Below, in pieces: positions 1-8,523 of a stretch of DNA of 64,000 nucleotides. Source of the stretch: Nocardioides yefusunii (GTDB lineage: Bacteria; Actinomycetota; Actinomycetes; Propionibacteriales; Nocardioidaceae). The stretch covers positions 868,001 to 932,000 of the forward strand of contig NZ_CP034929.1 of the NCBI RefSeq assembly GCF_004014875.1, read 5' to 3'. Position numbers and translations under genes: made by a program. The stretch's first letter is position 1; each line of letters starts with the position of its first letter. The notes beneath the pieces were generated by a model. That model was not told the origin of the DNA. It made no database searches and worked only from the letters and a program-made list of their open reading frames with translations.

Positions 1-216
1 AAGGGAAACCCCACACCTGCCGCTCCTCATGACCCGACACACCGTGACCGCGCACAACGGACGCCCAAACTGTATGTCTGCGCCATCCGCAAAGCATTCG
101 AGAGGGTTGACGAAGGCGACCAGGCGCGCACTGTCGCGATGCGACGTCCACCGGGAGCAGCAGCTTGGCAGGGGTGCCGAGCACAGCTCCCTACCTCAGG
201 AGCACGCATCGCATGA
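1..216 (+). CDS. C-terminal end of an unidentified protein (partial, enters from the left edge)
   Basis: Frame 1 is open from the first base to a TGA at 214-216, giving the last 71 residues of a protein whose start lies outside the window. The segment is rich in Arg, Ala and Pro and shows no motif I recognise. Its stop overlaps the ATG of the next gene in an ATGA arrangement, which is typical of translationally coupled genes and is the main reason to believe the frame. Codon use is less GC-biased at third positions than in most of the window, like the three genes that follow, so the four probably form one operon. It could also be a chance open frame. Confidence 0.4.
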   Translation, partial: KGNPTPAAPHDPTHRDRAQRTPKLYVCAIRKAFERVDEGDQARTVAMRRPPGAAAWQGCRAQLPTSGARIA

Positions 217-1838
217 CTACCAACACTGCCCCCATTGGGCTCGTAGGCCTGCCCGGACTACTCGAGCCATTCAGCCAGATCGGCCTCACGCCGATCCACA
301 ACGAGCACCCGCCCACAGCTGTCGTCGCCATCCAGCAGGCACTCGAAACCGCAAGCTTCCCCGTCCTCCTGCACGAAGAGACGATCCCACGCATCATCGC
401 CTGGCTACCCGCACTGGCCCACACCGCCCACGTAGTCATCGTCTCCACCGACCCCAGCCGCGTGGAACTCCCCGAAGGAATCACCGCCCAGGTCGCAGAC
501 ATCCCAACCTCCCTCGGTGAACTCCTCACCATCTCCGGATACTCAGGCTTCCCGCCCGAGATCTCCGAAATCGCCATCGGCCCCGACGGACACGTCTGGA
601 CCGAGGCCACACAGACCCCCACTCCGCCCGACGCGGACCCAGCCCCGACACAGCTCCAGGTTGACCACTCAACCCCGGCCTCAGAGCAGGTGGTCCCCCC
701 GGAGCCGCAGGAACCGCCAGCCGCAGTGCGCTCACCCGTGACGCACGCGCCGGCCCCTGCAGTCGTCGATGACACCAGTGCCCGCCGGGTACGGACGTCA
801 TGGCCCGACGAGTCGGCACTCCTCGCCTACGCGCATGAGATGAGCGGCCCCGGCACCGTCATCGTGCTGTGGTCCGCCAAGGGCGGAGTGGGCAAGACCA
901 CCGCATCAATGTCCCTGGCCCAACTCCTCGGCTCATCTGGAGGTTCCACCCTCCTCGTGGACGCCAACATTGGACAGGGCGACATTCGCTCAGCAACACG
1001 CGTCGGCGAAGGGAGCCTGCCGTCCGCCTACCAGGCTGCCTATTCAGAAGACCCAGGCATGGGCGTCGTCAGCGCCAGCCGCCTCAACGCCAGCCGCTCC
1101 CTCAAGCTCGAGCCACTGAAGTTCGCTGCAGTCCTTGCGCCCTCCGACCTGGTGCCCGACCCGGACCTCGTCGGCCCGGAAACCTACCGCTCGATCATCG
1201 CTCACGCCCGCGCGAACTATGACTACGTCGTCATCGATACCCAGATCACCGAGAGTCTCGACCGGAACAACATGGTCGGGCACTTCATCCTGCCTCTCCT
1301 GCTCACTACGAACTCATACGGCCTCGCACTCACCGACCCGTCGCCGCAGGCGATTGACAACCTCTTGAGCCGCCTCAAGTTCTTCGCCGGCCAAGGGGTT
1401 CCCGAGCAGCGCCAACTGTTCCTGATGAACCGCGTCCAGTCCTGCTCCACCAAGGACGTCCCAGGCATGGTCGGCGCCATCAGCCAGTGGGCCCAGCACG
1501 TCGGCACCATTGAAGAGAAAGCCAACATCGCAGGCACTGTCCACCAGGGCCGACCAGCGGACCGAGTTCAAGAGTTCGGAAACCCGCTGCGCGAAGTAGC
1601 GCTCTCCATCAGCGGAGACGCCGTCGCATTCGCTCCCCTGGGCGGCGACACGCAAGCACCTCCCTCCATGCTCGACCCGAAGGAGCCCAAGAAGTCGAAG
1701 AAGCCGAAGCCACCCAAGAAGGGCGCCGACCTATTCGCGGACGCAGACCAGGTGGGCGCCTCTGAACCGGCAAAGTCTGCTACTGGAAAGGTCACCATGA
1801 CTTCCGACAGCGTCTTCCTGCGCCTGTTCCGACGCTGA
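213..1838 (+). CDS. MinD/ParA-like P-loop ATPase, TadZ/CpaE type (541 aa)
   Basis: The protein carries a deviant Walker A motif, AKGGVGKTTASMS, at about residues 222-234, which defines the SIMIBI MinD/ParA/TadZ class. The first 190 residues look like a receiver-like or targeting domain followed by a Pro/Thr-rich linker, and the C-terminus has a Lys/Pro-rich stretch (about residues 490-505). TadZ/CpaE proteins localise pilus assembly machines, and a PilM-like gene two genes downstream agrees with that role. I chose the ATG at 213 because AGGAG lies about 10 bases upstream and the ATG overlaps the preceding stop; an in-frame TTG at 165 has no such support. The exact partner system is not visible because upstream genes lie outside the window. 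Confidence 0.75.
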   Translation: MTTNTAPIGLVGLPGLLEPFSQIGLTPIHNEHPPTAVVAIQQALETASFPVLLHEETIPRIIAWLPALAHTAHVVIVSTDPSRVELPEGITAQVADIPTSLGELLTISGYSGFPPEISEIAIGPDGHVWTEATQTPTPPDADPAPTQLQVDHSTPASEQVVPPEPQEPPAAVRSPVTHAPAPAVVDDTSARRVRTSWPDESALLAYAHEMSGPGTVIVLWSAKGGVGKTTASMSLAQLLGSSGGSTLLVDANIGQGDIRSATRVGEGSLPSAYQAAYSEDPGMGVVSASRLNASRSLKLEPLKFAAVLAPSDLVPDPDLVGPETYRSIIAHARANYDYVVIDTQITESLDRNNMVGHFILPLLLTTNSYGLALTDPSPQAIDNLLSRLKFFAGQGVPEQRQLFLMNRVQSCSTKDVPGMVGAISQWAQHVGTIEEKANIAGTVHQGRPADRVQEFGNPLREVALSISGDAVAFAPLGGDTQAPPSMLDPKEPKKSKKPKPPKKGADLFADADQVGASEPAKSATGKVTMTSDSVFLRLFRR

Positions 1839-1866
1839 CTGGCGAGCACCGAGCACAGGAGAATAC

Positions 1867-2232
1867 GTGAGCAACAAGGTCATCAAAGCCGCCCCTGGGC
1901 ATGCTCGACACGGCGGCGAGGAAAGCAAGGATGCTACCGGTCGAGGTCGCCGAGCAGCTGCACCCACACCGGAGGAACTCCTCGAGGAAGCCCACGCTGC
2001 CTCAGAAATCCTCGCTGGATACACCGAGCTGTGGAGTCCAGCGAACCTCATGCACCACATGGAGATCGTCGACATCGCCCGCACAACTGCGGACGAGGTC
2101 CTCGCTTCACTACCTCGTGCGCAACGCAAGGACGTCGCGGACGGTAAAGCTGCCGTCGCACAGGCCTACGAAGTTCTGAAGGCCTACCACGACGCTGCAC
2201 CCGCCATCGAGCCCATTGTGAGGAACATCTAG
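1867..2232 (+). CDS. Small hypothetical protein (121 aa)
   Basis: The GTG start at 1867 has AGGAGA upstream. The stop at 2230-2232 overlaps the GTG of the next gene by one base, so the gene sits inside the operon. The predicted protein is soluble: a basic, Gly/Arg-rich N-terminus of about 40 residues, then mostly helical-looking sequence rich in Ala and Glu. No signal peptide, membrane segment or recognisable motif is present. Its position between a TadZ-like ATPase and a PilM-like protein suggests an accessory role in the same pilus or secretion system, but this is inference from context only. Confidence 0.6.
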   Translation: MSNKVIKAAPGHARHGGEESKDATGRGRRAAAPTPEELLEEAHAASEILAGYTELWSPANLMHHMEIVDIARTTADEVLASLPRAQRKDVADGKAAVAQAYEVLKAYHDAAPAIEPIVRNI

Positions 2233-2759
2233 TGAGAAACCGAGTAGTCGGAATCGACTTCGGTGCTGCGTCCATCAAGGCCGTCCAAGGCTTGACGACC
2301 GGGCCGGGCACCTTTGAGGTGGAGAAGCAGGCCTCCATTGCAGTTCCCCGCGGAACCATCGGAGACGGTCGCGTCGCCCCCGGGCAGGAACGCAAGGTCA
2401 TCTCGCTGCTTCAGGAGCTGTTCGAGAACGCAGAGTTCGACACCACTGACGTCATCATTGGCCTGAACTCCTCAGGTGGCGTCTTCATGACCGACGAGCT
2501 CGTCCCCGTCGTGCGACCTGAGGACTACGAGCAGTCCATCCCGCTCTCCCTGCGCGCCGAGAACAAGACCCTCAATCCGCGCGAGATGCAGATCTCTTTC
2601 ACCATCGTTGACGAGGTGGAGGATGAGCGAATGGCCGACACAGCGGAGGTGCTCACGCTCGTTCGTGAGTCCTCATCCCCTCTTGTTCAACGACGACGTA
2701 GGGCCCCACCATCTGGTGGGGCCCTACGTCTGTTGTGTCGCCGGGGCGATGGCACCTGA
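2232..2759 (+). pseudogene. PilM-like type IV pilus assembly ATPase, truncated after about 150 residues
   Basis: The first 150 or so residues match the start of PilM, an actin/FtsA-fold cytoplasmic pilus protein: VGIDFGAASIKAV is the phosphate-1 loop, followed by the region around residues 85-110 that in PilM contacts the membrane complex. PilM is normally near 350 residues. Here, after VLTLVRE (about 2675), the reading frame turns into low-complexity Arg/Pro sequence and runs straight through a perfect 16-bp terminator hairpin before stopping at 2759. The second half of the ATPase fold is missing, and no pilN, pilO or pilus motor gene follows. I read this as a gene broken by deletion or rearrangement at about 2675-2695. 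The start is the GTG at 2232, overlapping the preceding stop. Confidence 0.65.
2696..2729. terminator. Perfect palindromic terminator
   Basis: Two 16-base arms (2696-2711 and 2714-2729) pair perfectly around a 2-base loop. The arms contain GGGCCCCACCA. It lies inside the read-through end of the broken pilM-like frame and before the next plus-strand gene. Confidence 0.75.
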
Positions 2760-2855
2760 GTGTCGCGGCACCCTGATTGATCGCTGCAGTGTGTCAACGC
2801 CGGGCCAACTCACAGTTTCTGAGACAGAGTGCATTTATTTCCTTAATGTGGCTGT

Positions 2856-5666
2856 GTGAAATTTGCTGAAGCCCTTCGTCGTGCCCCGGGGGCGCGCACC
2901 GTGGTCACGCTCGTTGCCTGTCTGGGACTGACGGCTCTCGCGGTCCCGGTGACCCTCGGTGCACTGGAGGGATCGGAGGCACGCCCTGGCGCGGCCGGGC
3001 TCGCCGCAGAGCAGGCGGTGCATCACGACGGGCCGGTCGTCGATCTCACGGACGCGTTCGAGAGCCTCGACGACGCTCCCCTCGGGGTGAGCGGCGAGCA
3101 GGCTCTCGCGATGCTGGGCGGGGAAGGCAGCGCGGATCTGGCCGCAGTCGCGGCGGCTCACCGGATGACGCCCACCTACCTTGCTGAGACGCTGGCCGCC
3201 GACGACAGCCTCCACCTCGCGGCTGACGGCCGTCTCTTCTACGTCGATTCCTTCGACGGCCTCGCCGATGCCGATGGCCATGGTCACTCCGAGCCGGTGC
3301 CCGCTGGCGCGGACGCGCCCTCGTCGCGGGCCGATGCCAGCAGTGGCACTCCGCTGGTCAGCACGGACGGGCCGGAGTTCCCGCTGGCTGACACCTTCAA
3401 ACTGCACAGCCGGCCGGGGTCGCCACGCACCATCTACCTCGACCTCGACGGGCACACGTTCACGGATGCGGACGGATGGCACACGGGACTGACCTTCTGT
3501 GGTTGGTTCGGCAACGTCGGTCAGGCCGCCTTCACGGCGAAGCAGCGCAAAGAGGTGCAGGACCTGTGGCGCCGAGTCGCGTCGCACTACGAAGCCTTCG
3601 ACGTCGACGTCACCACCGAAGATCCTGGACGTGAGGCGCTGCGCTGGGACGGGACCAGCCAGGACGTGCACTTCGGTCACCGTGCGGTGGTCTCCGGTGA
3701 CCGCGGTCTGATCCCCCCCAACACGAGGGCCCCATGCGTCACGGAAAATCAGGGCGGAACGGTGGGACTGGCCTACATCGACCAGTTTCGCACCAAGACC
3801 AACGGGGCCTCGCTGAACCTCGGGCAGGCGACGGGCGCTGCTGTGGCGTGGATCGTGAACCACGAGGTGGGCCACTCGGTAGGCCTCAATCACACGTTCG
3901 ACGTCGGGCTCCTGCACAACGATCCGTCGCGGACGATGTCCTACGCCGCTGGTGGGAGTGCCACCTTCAGTCTGGAGGAGCGCCGCCACGCCAGCTTCTG
4001 GTTCTGGCGTCCCGGCCCCACGGGAACGCAGTCGAACAGTTGGCAGTTCTTGCCGAGCATCCGCAACACCCGGGACGAGGCTGAGCCGATCCGGGTCGGG
4101 GAACCGGTCGAGGCCACGCTCAACCTGCCCGACCAGCCCGGGCCCACGGCGCGTACGAGCGGCACCTATCCGTTGAAGCCCACCGTCGGGGACGTCCCCA
4201 TCCCCGCCTCGGCTCCGGACGAGGACTGGTACAGCGTCGGTGAGTGCGCCACCGTCCTGGCCACTGCTCGACCGCTGAGTCGTAACAGCCACCTCAACCT
4301 CAAACTTTCACTGCGCGACGCCTCCGGGACCGAGATCGGCCTCGACGCCCCGACCGACAGCACGTCCGCGACGCTCTCGGGGGAAGTGGCGGCCCCCGGT
4401 GACCTCTACCTGGTGGTCAGTGGTTCCAGCCCGGCTGAGGGCGGGGTCGAGCCGGCTGACCTGCGGGTCGCCTCGGCGCGGCCCGGCTCACACTCCTCGG
4501 GCACCTACGCCCTCGACCTGGTCACCTGCGGAGACGCGACACCTGCGCCGACTCGCGTGCATGCCGACACGGCGCCGGACGGCACCATCGCCGTCACGTG
4601 GGAGGCGCCGCGCATCTTCGGCGCGACCGCTCAGGCAGCAGATGGTCTCGAAGGTTTCGAGATCGCTCTCGACGGCCGTCGCACCGTCACGGTGGACGCT
4701 GCGGCGCACAGTCACGTCTTCCCGGCCACGCCGGACGGTGTCTCCGTGCGCATACGTTCGCGCAGTGCTGTCGGGGCATCTGTCTGGACCGAGCCCGTCG
4801 TCGTCGGCACGGCGCCGATCGCGCCACTCGAGGTTCGCGTGGTCTCGACCGCCGGGGGCGCGGAGGCCACCATCACTCACGACCCGCGCTGGCTCGCCCA
4901 GGCAGGTGCTTGGGACCCCGCCTCCATGCCGATGGTGCAGCTGTGGTTCGTGAACGCCCAAGACGGGAAATCTTTCTACTTCCACCTCCCTGCAGTCCAA
5001 CGTTCCTTCCAATTCTCCGGGGACTATCAACCAGCGGCCGGGAGTACGGCAGACGTGGTGGTCGTGCGGGACGGCCACCCCAGCGCCAGGACGTCCTACA
5101 CCTACCGCGGACCGACAGCCTCCACGACGGTCCCGCTCGTGGCGCCGTCGGACCTGCGTCTGGTCTCCACCACCACCAGCACGCGTCTGCACTGGACCGT
5201 TCCAGACGGTAAGTGGGCGACGCCTCTGGCCGGGTACACCGTGCGAAGCGGCTCGGAAGTGCTCGACGTCGAGGACGACGCCACCAGCGTGACCCTGCCT
5301 GACCGGATCCTCGCGGAAGCCGCTCCCATCATCCTCACCGCACGCACGCAGGGTGGCGAGGAGGCCAGTGCCACCGTCGTCGTTCCTGTGGACTCCTTGC
5401 CCGGTGAACCGACAGGGGTCGAGATCCGTGAGGGCGCCACGGGTACCTCTCTGGTCTGGGACCGCTACACCCAGCAGCCCGTCACCGGAGCGCTCACCGG
5501 CTGGCACGTGACGATCGGGGGCCGGGCGGTCGAGGTGCCGGCCTCGGCCGGGGGCCTCAACCTCACTGGTTTCCGCGGTGACCGCACGCTCCGGGTCACC
5601 CTGCAACCGGTGAACGCCGCTGGAGTCGGTCCGGCTCGCACGGTCACGCTGGACCCGGCTGGTTGA
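2856..5666 (+). CDS. Secreted metzincin-type zinc protease with fibronectin type III repeats (936 aa)
   Basis: An N-terminal hydrophobic stretch (about residues 14-35) looks like a signal peptide. Residues 336-346 read HEVGHSVGLNH, the HExxHxxGxxH zinc site of metzincins, and an MSY turn (Met-turn) follows about 24 residues later, as the family requires. Residues about 400-550 resemble a pre-peptidase C-terminal type beta domain. From about 560 to the end there are roughly four fibronectin type III-like modules with the usual Trp/Leu/Tyr spacing. The protein should act outside the cell; its substrate cannot be read from sequence. The GTG at 2856 starts immediately before the signal peptide, with no strong ribosome site. 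The gene ends at a bidirectional terminator and is monocistronic. Confidence 0.85.
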   Translation: MKFAEALRRAPGARTVVTLVACLGLTALAVPVTLGALEGSEARPGAAGLAAEQAVHHDGPVVDLTDAFESLDDAPLGVSGEQALAMLGGEGSADLAAVAAAHRMTPTYLAETLAADDSLHLAADGRLFYVDSFDGLADADGHGHSEPVPAGADAPSSRADASSGTPLVSTDGPEFPLADTFKLHSRPGSPRTIYLDLDGHTFTDADGWHTGLTFCGWFGNVGQAAFTAKQRKEVQDLWRRVASHYEAFDVDVTTEDPGREALRWDGTSQDVHFGHRAVVSGDRGLIPPNTRAPCVTENQGGTVGLAYIDQFRTKTNGASLNLGQATGAAVAWIVNHEVGHSVGLNHTFDVGLLHNDPSRTMSYAAGGSATFSLEERRHASFWFWRPGPTGTQSNSWQFLPSIRNTRDEAEPIRVGEPVEATLNLPDQPGPTARTSGTYPLKPTVGDVPIPASAPDEDWYSVGECATVLATARPLSRNSHLNLKLSLRDASGTEIGLDAPTDSTSATLSGEVAAPGDLYLVVSGSSPAEGGVEPADLRVASARPGSHSSGTYALDLVTCGDATPAPTRVHADTAPDGTIAVTWEAPRIFGATAQAADGLEGFEIALDGRRTVTVDAAAHSHVFPATPDGVSVRIRSRSAVGASVWTEPVVVGTAPIAPLEVRVVSTAGGAEATITHDPRWLAQAGAWDPASMPMVQLWFVNAQDGKSFYFHLPAVQRSFQFSGDYQPAAGSTADVVVVRDGHPSARTSYTYRGPTASTTVPLVAPSDLRLVSTTTSTRLHWTVPDGKWATPLAGYTVRSGSEVLDVEDDATSVTLPDRILAEAAPIILTARTQGGEEASATVVVPVDSLPGEPTGVEIREGATGTSLVWDRYTQQPVTGALTGWHVTIGGRAVEVPASAGGLNLTGFRGDRTLRVTLQPVNAAGVGPARTVTLDPAG

Positions 5667-5684
5667 CGCCGCGCCGTGTACGTG

Positions 5685-5720
5685 ACGAAGGGCCCCGCCG
5701 TGTGAGGTGGGGCCCTTCGT
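5685..5720. terminator. Bidirectional terminator between convergent genes
   Basis: The arms ACGAAGGGCCCC (5685-5696) and GGGGCCCTTCGT (5709-5720) are perfectly complementary. The hairpin separates the plus-strand protease gene from the minus-strand lipase gene. Confidence 0.85.
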
Positions 5721-5745
5721 CGTGGGAGCTGGCGTCAGCCGAGGA

Positions 5746-6591
5746 TCATCCCGGGATCAACCACGGCACACACGTCGGGCGCTTGGTCTGCTGCCCGTTG
5801 AGGTGCCACAGGACGAAGCGGGTGACGTTCGGGTCGACCGCCTGGGTGATGTGGCCGGCGAGGTCGAGGGCGCAGGCGTCCTGCAGAACGACGTTGGTGA
5901 CGCCGGGTTCGTTCAGCACGCCGCTGGTGTAGGGCAGGACCACCTCGTCGTACTTCGACACGATGGACATGTACTTCGGCCCCGGGACGGTGACGCCGCC
6001 GGCGTTGAGGTCGGTGAGGAACTGGTTCGGGGGGAGGTACTCGTCGCACGACGCACAGACGGCGCGCAGCACCGGGGTGATCGCCGGGATCGCCCGAACG
6101 AGCTTGTTGACGCCGTACAGGCTGGTGCCCTTGAAGTTGGAGCCGAAGCCGGCGAACCGGTTCACCTTCGTGTCGCCGCCCAGGAACTTCATGTAGTACG
6201 CCGAGACGGTGGTGCCCTGGGAGTGTCCCACGAGGTTGACCTTCGTCGCGCCGGTGGAGGCGAGCACCTTGTCGACGATTCCGCTGACCTCGGCTGCGCT
6301 GTCCCTCATGGACTTGAATCCGGGCAGGATGTTGACGCCGTACGTGGGGGTGTAGACGCAGAAACCGTCGGCCGCGATCAACGGGGCCTTCGAGAACCAG
6401 TTGATCGCGCTCGGTGCGCCGAGACCGTGCAGCATGATCACCGGGTCCTTGCCCGGCGTGGCCTTGCACGACCAGTTGTTGACGCCGCTGGTCGCGGCCT
6501 GGGCCGACGAAGCGCCCACCACGACGGCGCTGAACGCCAGCGCCAGGCTCAGTGCTGCGGTGGTGGTTCTCTTCCAGAAGTGCCTGCGCAT
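5746..6591 (-). CDS. Secreted alpha/beta-hydrolase lipase (281 aa)
   Basis: The protein begins with a typical secretion signal: basic MRRHFWKR, a hydrophobic core and an AQA cleavage site near residue 33. It has the alpha/beta-hydrolase oxyanion region IMLHGLG, the nucleophile elbow GHSQG (Ser124), an Asp in SKYDEVV and a His in AGHITQ, a complete catalytic triad. The layout matches the secreted triacylglycerol lipase/esterase group (lipase class 2) common in actinobacteria. Two Cys-rich spots suggest disulfides. An upstream in-frame ATG at 6627 exists, but the ATG at 6591 has GAGGGAG at good spacing and starts right at the signal peptide. It is divergent from the PucR-type regulator, which might control it. 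Confidence 0.87.
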   Translation of the reverse strand: MRRHFWKRTTTAALSLALAFSAVVVGASSAQAATSGVNNWSCKATPGKDPVIMLHGLGAPSAINWFSKAPLIAADGFCVYTPTYGVNILPGFKSMRDSAAEVSGIVDKVLASTGATKVNLVGHSQGTTVSAYYMKFLGGDTKVNRFAGFGSNFKGTSLYGVNKLVRAIPAITPVLRAVCASCDEYLPPNQFLTDLNAGGVTVPGPKYMSIVSKYDEVVLPYTSGVLNEPGVTNVVLQDACALDLAGHITQAVDPNVTRFVLWHLNGQQTKRPTCVPWLIPG

Positions 6592-6717
6592 TGCCGCTCC
6601 CTCACGAATCTCTCTCGACCGATGCAAACCGGGGTGAGCCCCGTCACGTTCCTCTATCGTCGGCGCTTTGGAGCGGGGCGGTCATAGGACCTCACCCAGA
6701 CTTCATGAGGGGGAGTT

Positions 6718-7956
6718 GTGACGGCAGCACAAGAGCGGCCCATGGAGTTGAGGTTCGGCGGTGTGGAGGTGGGGGTGCTCCTCGCACGGCGCAGACGCGA
6801 TCTCAACGCCCGTGTCCTCGCCGGCCTCGCCGAGGAGATCCTCACCTACCGCGAGATGCCGGAGGAGGCGCTCAACCTCGACATCGTCCGCGCGATCACG
6901 TTGGCCCTCGACCTCTTCCTGGACTCCCTCGCCCGGGGCCGGCTCCCGGTGGGTGAGGAATGGGCGGACCTGAGCGAGTCAGCGGCGCGGCGGGCTGAGG
7001 AAGGGGTCCCGCTCGCTGCGGTGCTCGCTGCCTACCACGTCGGAACTCGTCTGATCTTCGAGGACGTCGTGCCGCTCGCGATCCCCGGTGATGAGCCCCA
7101 GGTGGCTGCCGCGTCGGTGCTGGCGATGCGGTTCCTGGCGGCGGCCTCGGAGATCGTCGCGGATCGCTATCTGGAGGAGCGCGTCGCGATCACCGACGCC
7201 GATGCCGATCTGTCCGCCGAACGACTGCGCCGCGTCCTGGACGGCGATCCCCGACCTGAGGACGCTGCCCCGGCCCACCTGGTCCTGCGACTCGCACTGG
7301 GCGAGCATCCCGACGAAGCAGGGGAGGGGCTGAGCGTCGAGATCGCGGCCCGCCGCAAACTGCGTCGTCTCCGTGCTCGGCTGCGCGAGGAGGACGACCA
7401 CGTCCTCGGCACGATGACCGGCGACGGCGGTCTGCTGGTGCTGCTGGTCCGCGACGGTGACCTGGCAACTGCAGCCGCACGCGTGCCGGCGCTGGTGGCT
7501 CGTCTCGAGGCGGCAGCCCAGGCGCCGCTGTACGTCGCGTGCACCGTCGCCCCGGCCACCACGACGGTGGCCTCCGCGGCCGAGATCGCCGAAGAACTCC
7601 TGCAGTTGGTGATCCGGCTGGGCCGCCCGCCGGGCACCTACCGGATCGAGGACGTGGTGGTCGAGTACCAGATGACCCGGCCGGGGGCCGCGCGGTCGCT
7701 GCTCGCGGAGACCGTCGCCCCGGTGGCGGGTCGCCCCGAACTCTTCGAGACGCTCCGGATCTTCCTCCGGACGGGCCAGGACCGACGCGCCACGGCGGCT
7801 CGGCTGCACGTGCACCCCAACACCGTCGACTACCGACTCAACCGGGTCACCCAGATGTTGGGCATCGAGGTCACCGAGAGCCGCAACGTCGTGACCTTGG
7901 TCGGGGCGATGCTGGCGCACGGTGCCGAACAGGGTCGTGAGCAGGACGGCGAGTAG
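6718..7956 (+). CDS. PucR-family transcriptional regulator (412 aa)
   Basis: The C-terminus carries the PucR/CdaR-type helix-turn-helix, with RRATAARLHVHPNTVDYR at about residues 356-373 followed by the conserved L-RV--LG pattern. The central part resembles a GGDEF-like ligand domain, and the N-terminal 160 residues are helical, like RsbT co-antagonist or sensor-type domains seen in this family. No membrane segments are visible, so it is a cytoplasmic one-component regulator. The effector and targets are unknown; the divergent lipase gene is one candidate target, sharing a 126-base intergenic region. The GTG at 6718 has GGGGGAG closely upstream. Confidence 0.85.
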   Translation: MTAAQERPMELRFGGVEVGVLLARRRRDLNARVLAGLAEEILTYREMPEEALNLDIVRAITLALDLFLDSLARGRLPVGEEWADLSESAARRAEEGVPLAAVLAAYHVGTRLIFEDVVPLAIPGDEPQVAAASVLAMRFLAAASEIVADRYLEERVAITDADADLSAERLRRVLDGDPRPEDAAPAHLVLRLALGEHPDEAGEGLSVEIAARRKLRRLRARLREEDDHVLGTMTGDGGLLVLLVRDGDLATAAARVPALVARLEAAAQAPLYVACTVAPATTTVASAAEIAEELLQLVIRLGRPPGTYRIEDVVVEYQMTRPGAARSLLAETVAPVAGRPELFETLRIFLRTGQDRRATAARLHVHPNTVDYRLNRVTQMLGIEVTESRNVVTLVGAMLAHGAEQGREQDGE

Positions 7957-8031
7957 GACGGTGAGGAGGGAGCTGCTGGCTTCGACCGGAGCACGCCCCG
8001 CTGAGATCGCCTCTCGCTGGCCCTCGTCGAC

Positions 8032-8523
8032 CTAAGGGGACGTGTCGGGGTCAGAAGGCTCGTCGGTGTCGCTGGTCGGCTCGGGTTCGGTCGGCGCGCT
8101 GGGCGTGGGTGATGCCGACGGGGACGGCTCGTCGGTCTCGTCCGGGGTCGCGCTGGAGCTGGGTTCTCGCGACGGCGTCGGCCGCGGCGTCGCGCTCGGG
8201 ACGGGACGCTGCGTCGAGGTCGGTGAACTGCTCGGAGACGACGTGGGCTCGGGGGATTCGACGTCCTCCGAGGGTTCGGGTTCCTGGCTGGGACGTGGGG
8301 CGGAGGTGGGTTCGGTGGTCCGGGTGGGTCGGGGACCCTCGTCCACCTGCTGCGCAGCGGGGGCCGGGGGACGCACGTTGAGGTAGGTCACCAGGGCCAC
8401 GACGAAGACGACGGCCAGCACGACCGTCGAGATCCTGGGGAAGCGGGCCGGCCACGACGGTCGGGAGCCAGGGGACGGGACGTCGCCGGGGGAGGTGCGG
8501 GCCACGTCGTCACGTTCAGTCAT
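8032..8523 (-). CDS. Single-pass membrane protein with Pro/Ser/Thr/Glu-rich extracellular tail (163 aa)
   Basis: A short cytoplasmic N-terminus is followed by one hydrophobic segment (about residues 31-49, STVVLAVVFVVALVTYLNV). About 110 residues of low complexity rich in Pro, Ser, Thr and Glu then run to the end, with no folded domain. This looks like a wall-spanning or glycosylated stalk without a head. The start overlaps the end of the upstream mscS-type gene by 8 bases, so the two are co-transcribed and probably coupled. Low-complexity reading frames can arise in GC-rich DNA, but the membrane segment and overlap support a real gene. Confidence 0.7.
   Translation of the reverse strand: MTERDDVARTSPGDVPSPGSRPSWPARFPRISTVVLAVVFVVALVTYLNVRPPAPAAQQVDEGPRPTRTTEPTSAPRPSQEPEPSEDVESPEPTSSPSSSPTSTQRPVPSATPRPTPSREPSSSATPDETDEPSPSASPTPSAPTEPEPTSDTDEPSDPDTSP

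Noticed and set aside
29..520. Open frame of 163 codons starting at 29
   Set aside because: It overlaps the start of the TadZ-like gene in another frame, is Arg/Pro/His-rich and lacks a ribosome site.
5735..6469. A 244-codon minus-strand frame overlapping the lipase gene
   Set aside because: It is out of frame with the lipase, which has a signal peptide and complete catalytic triad; the other frame is only Arg-rich shadow.
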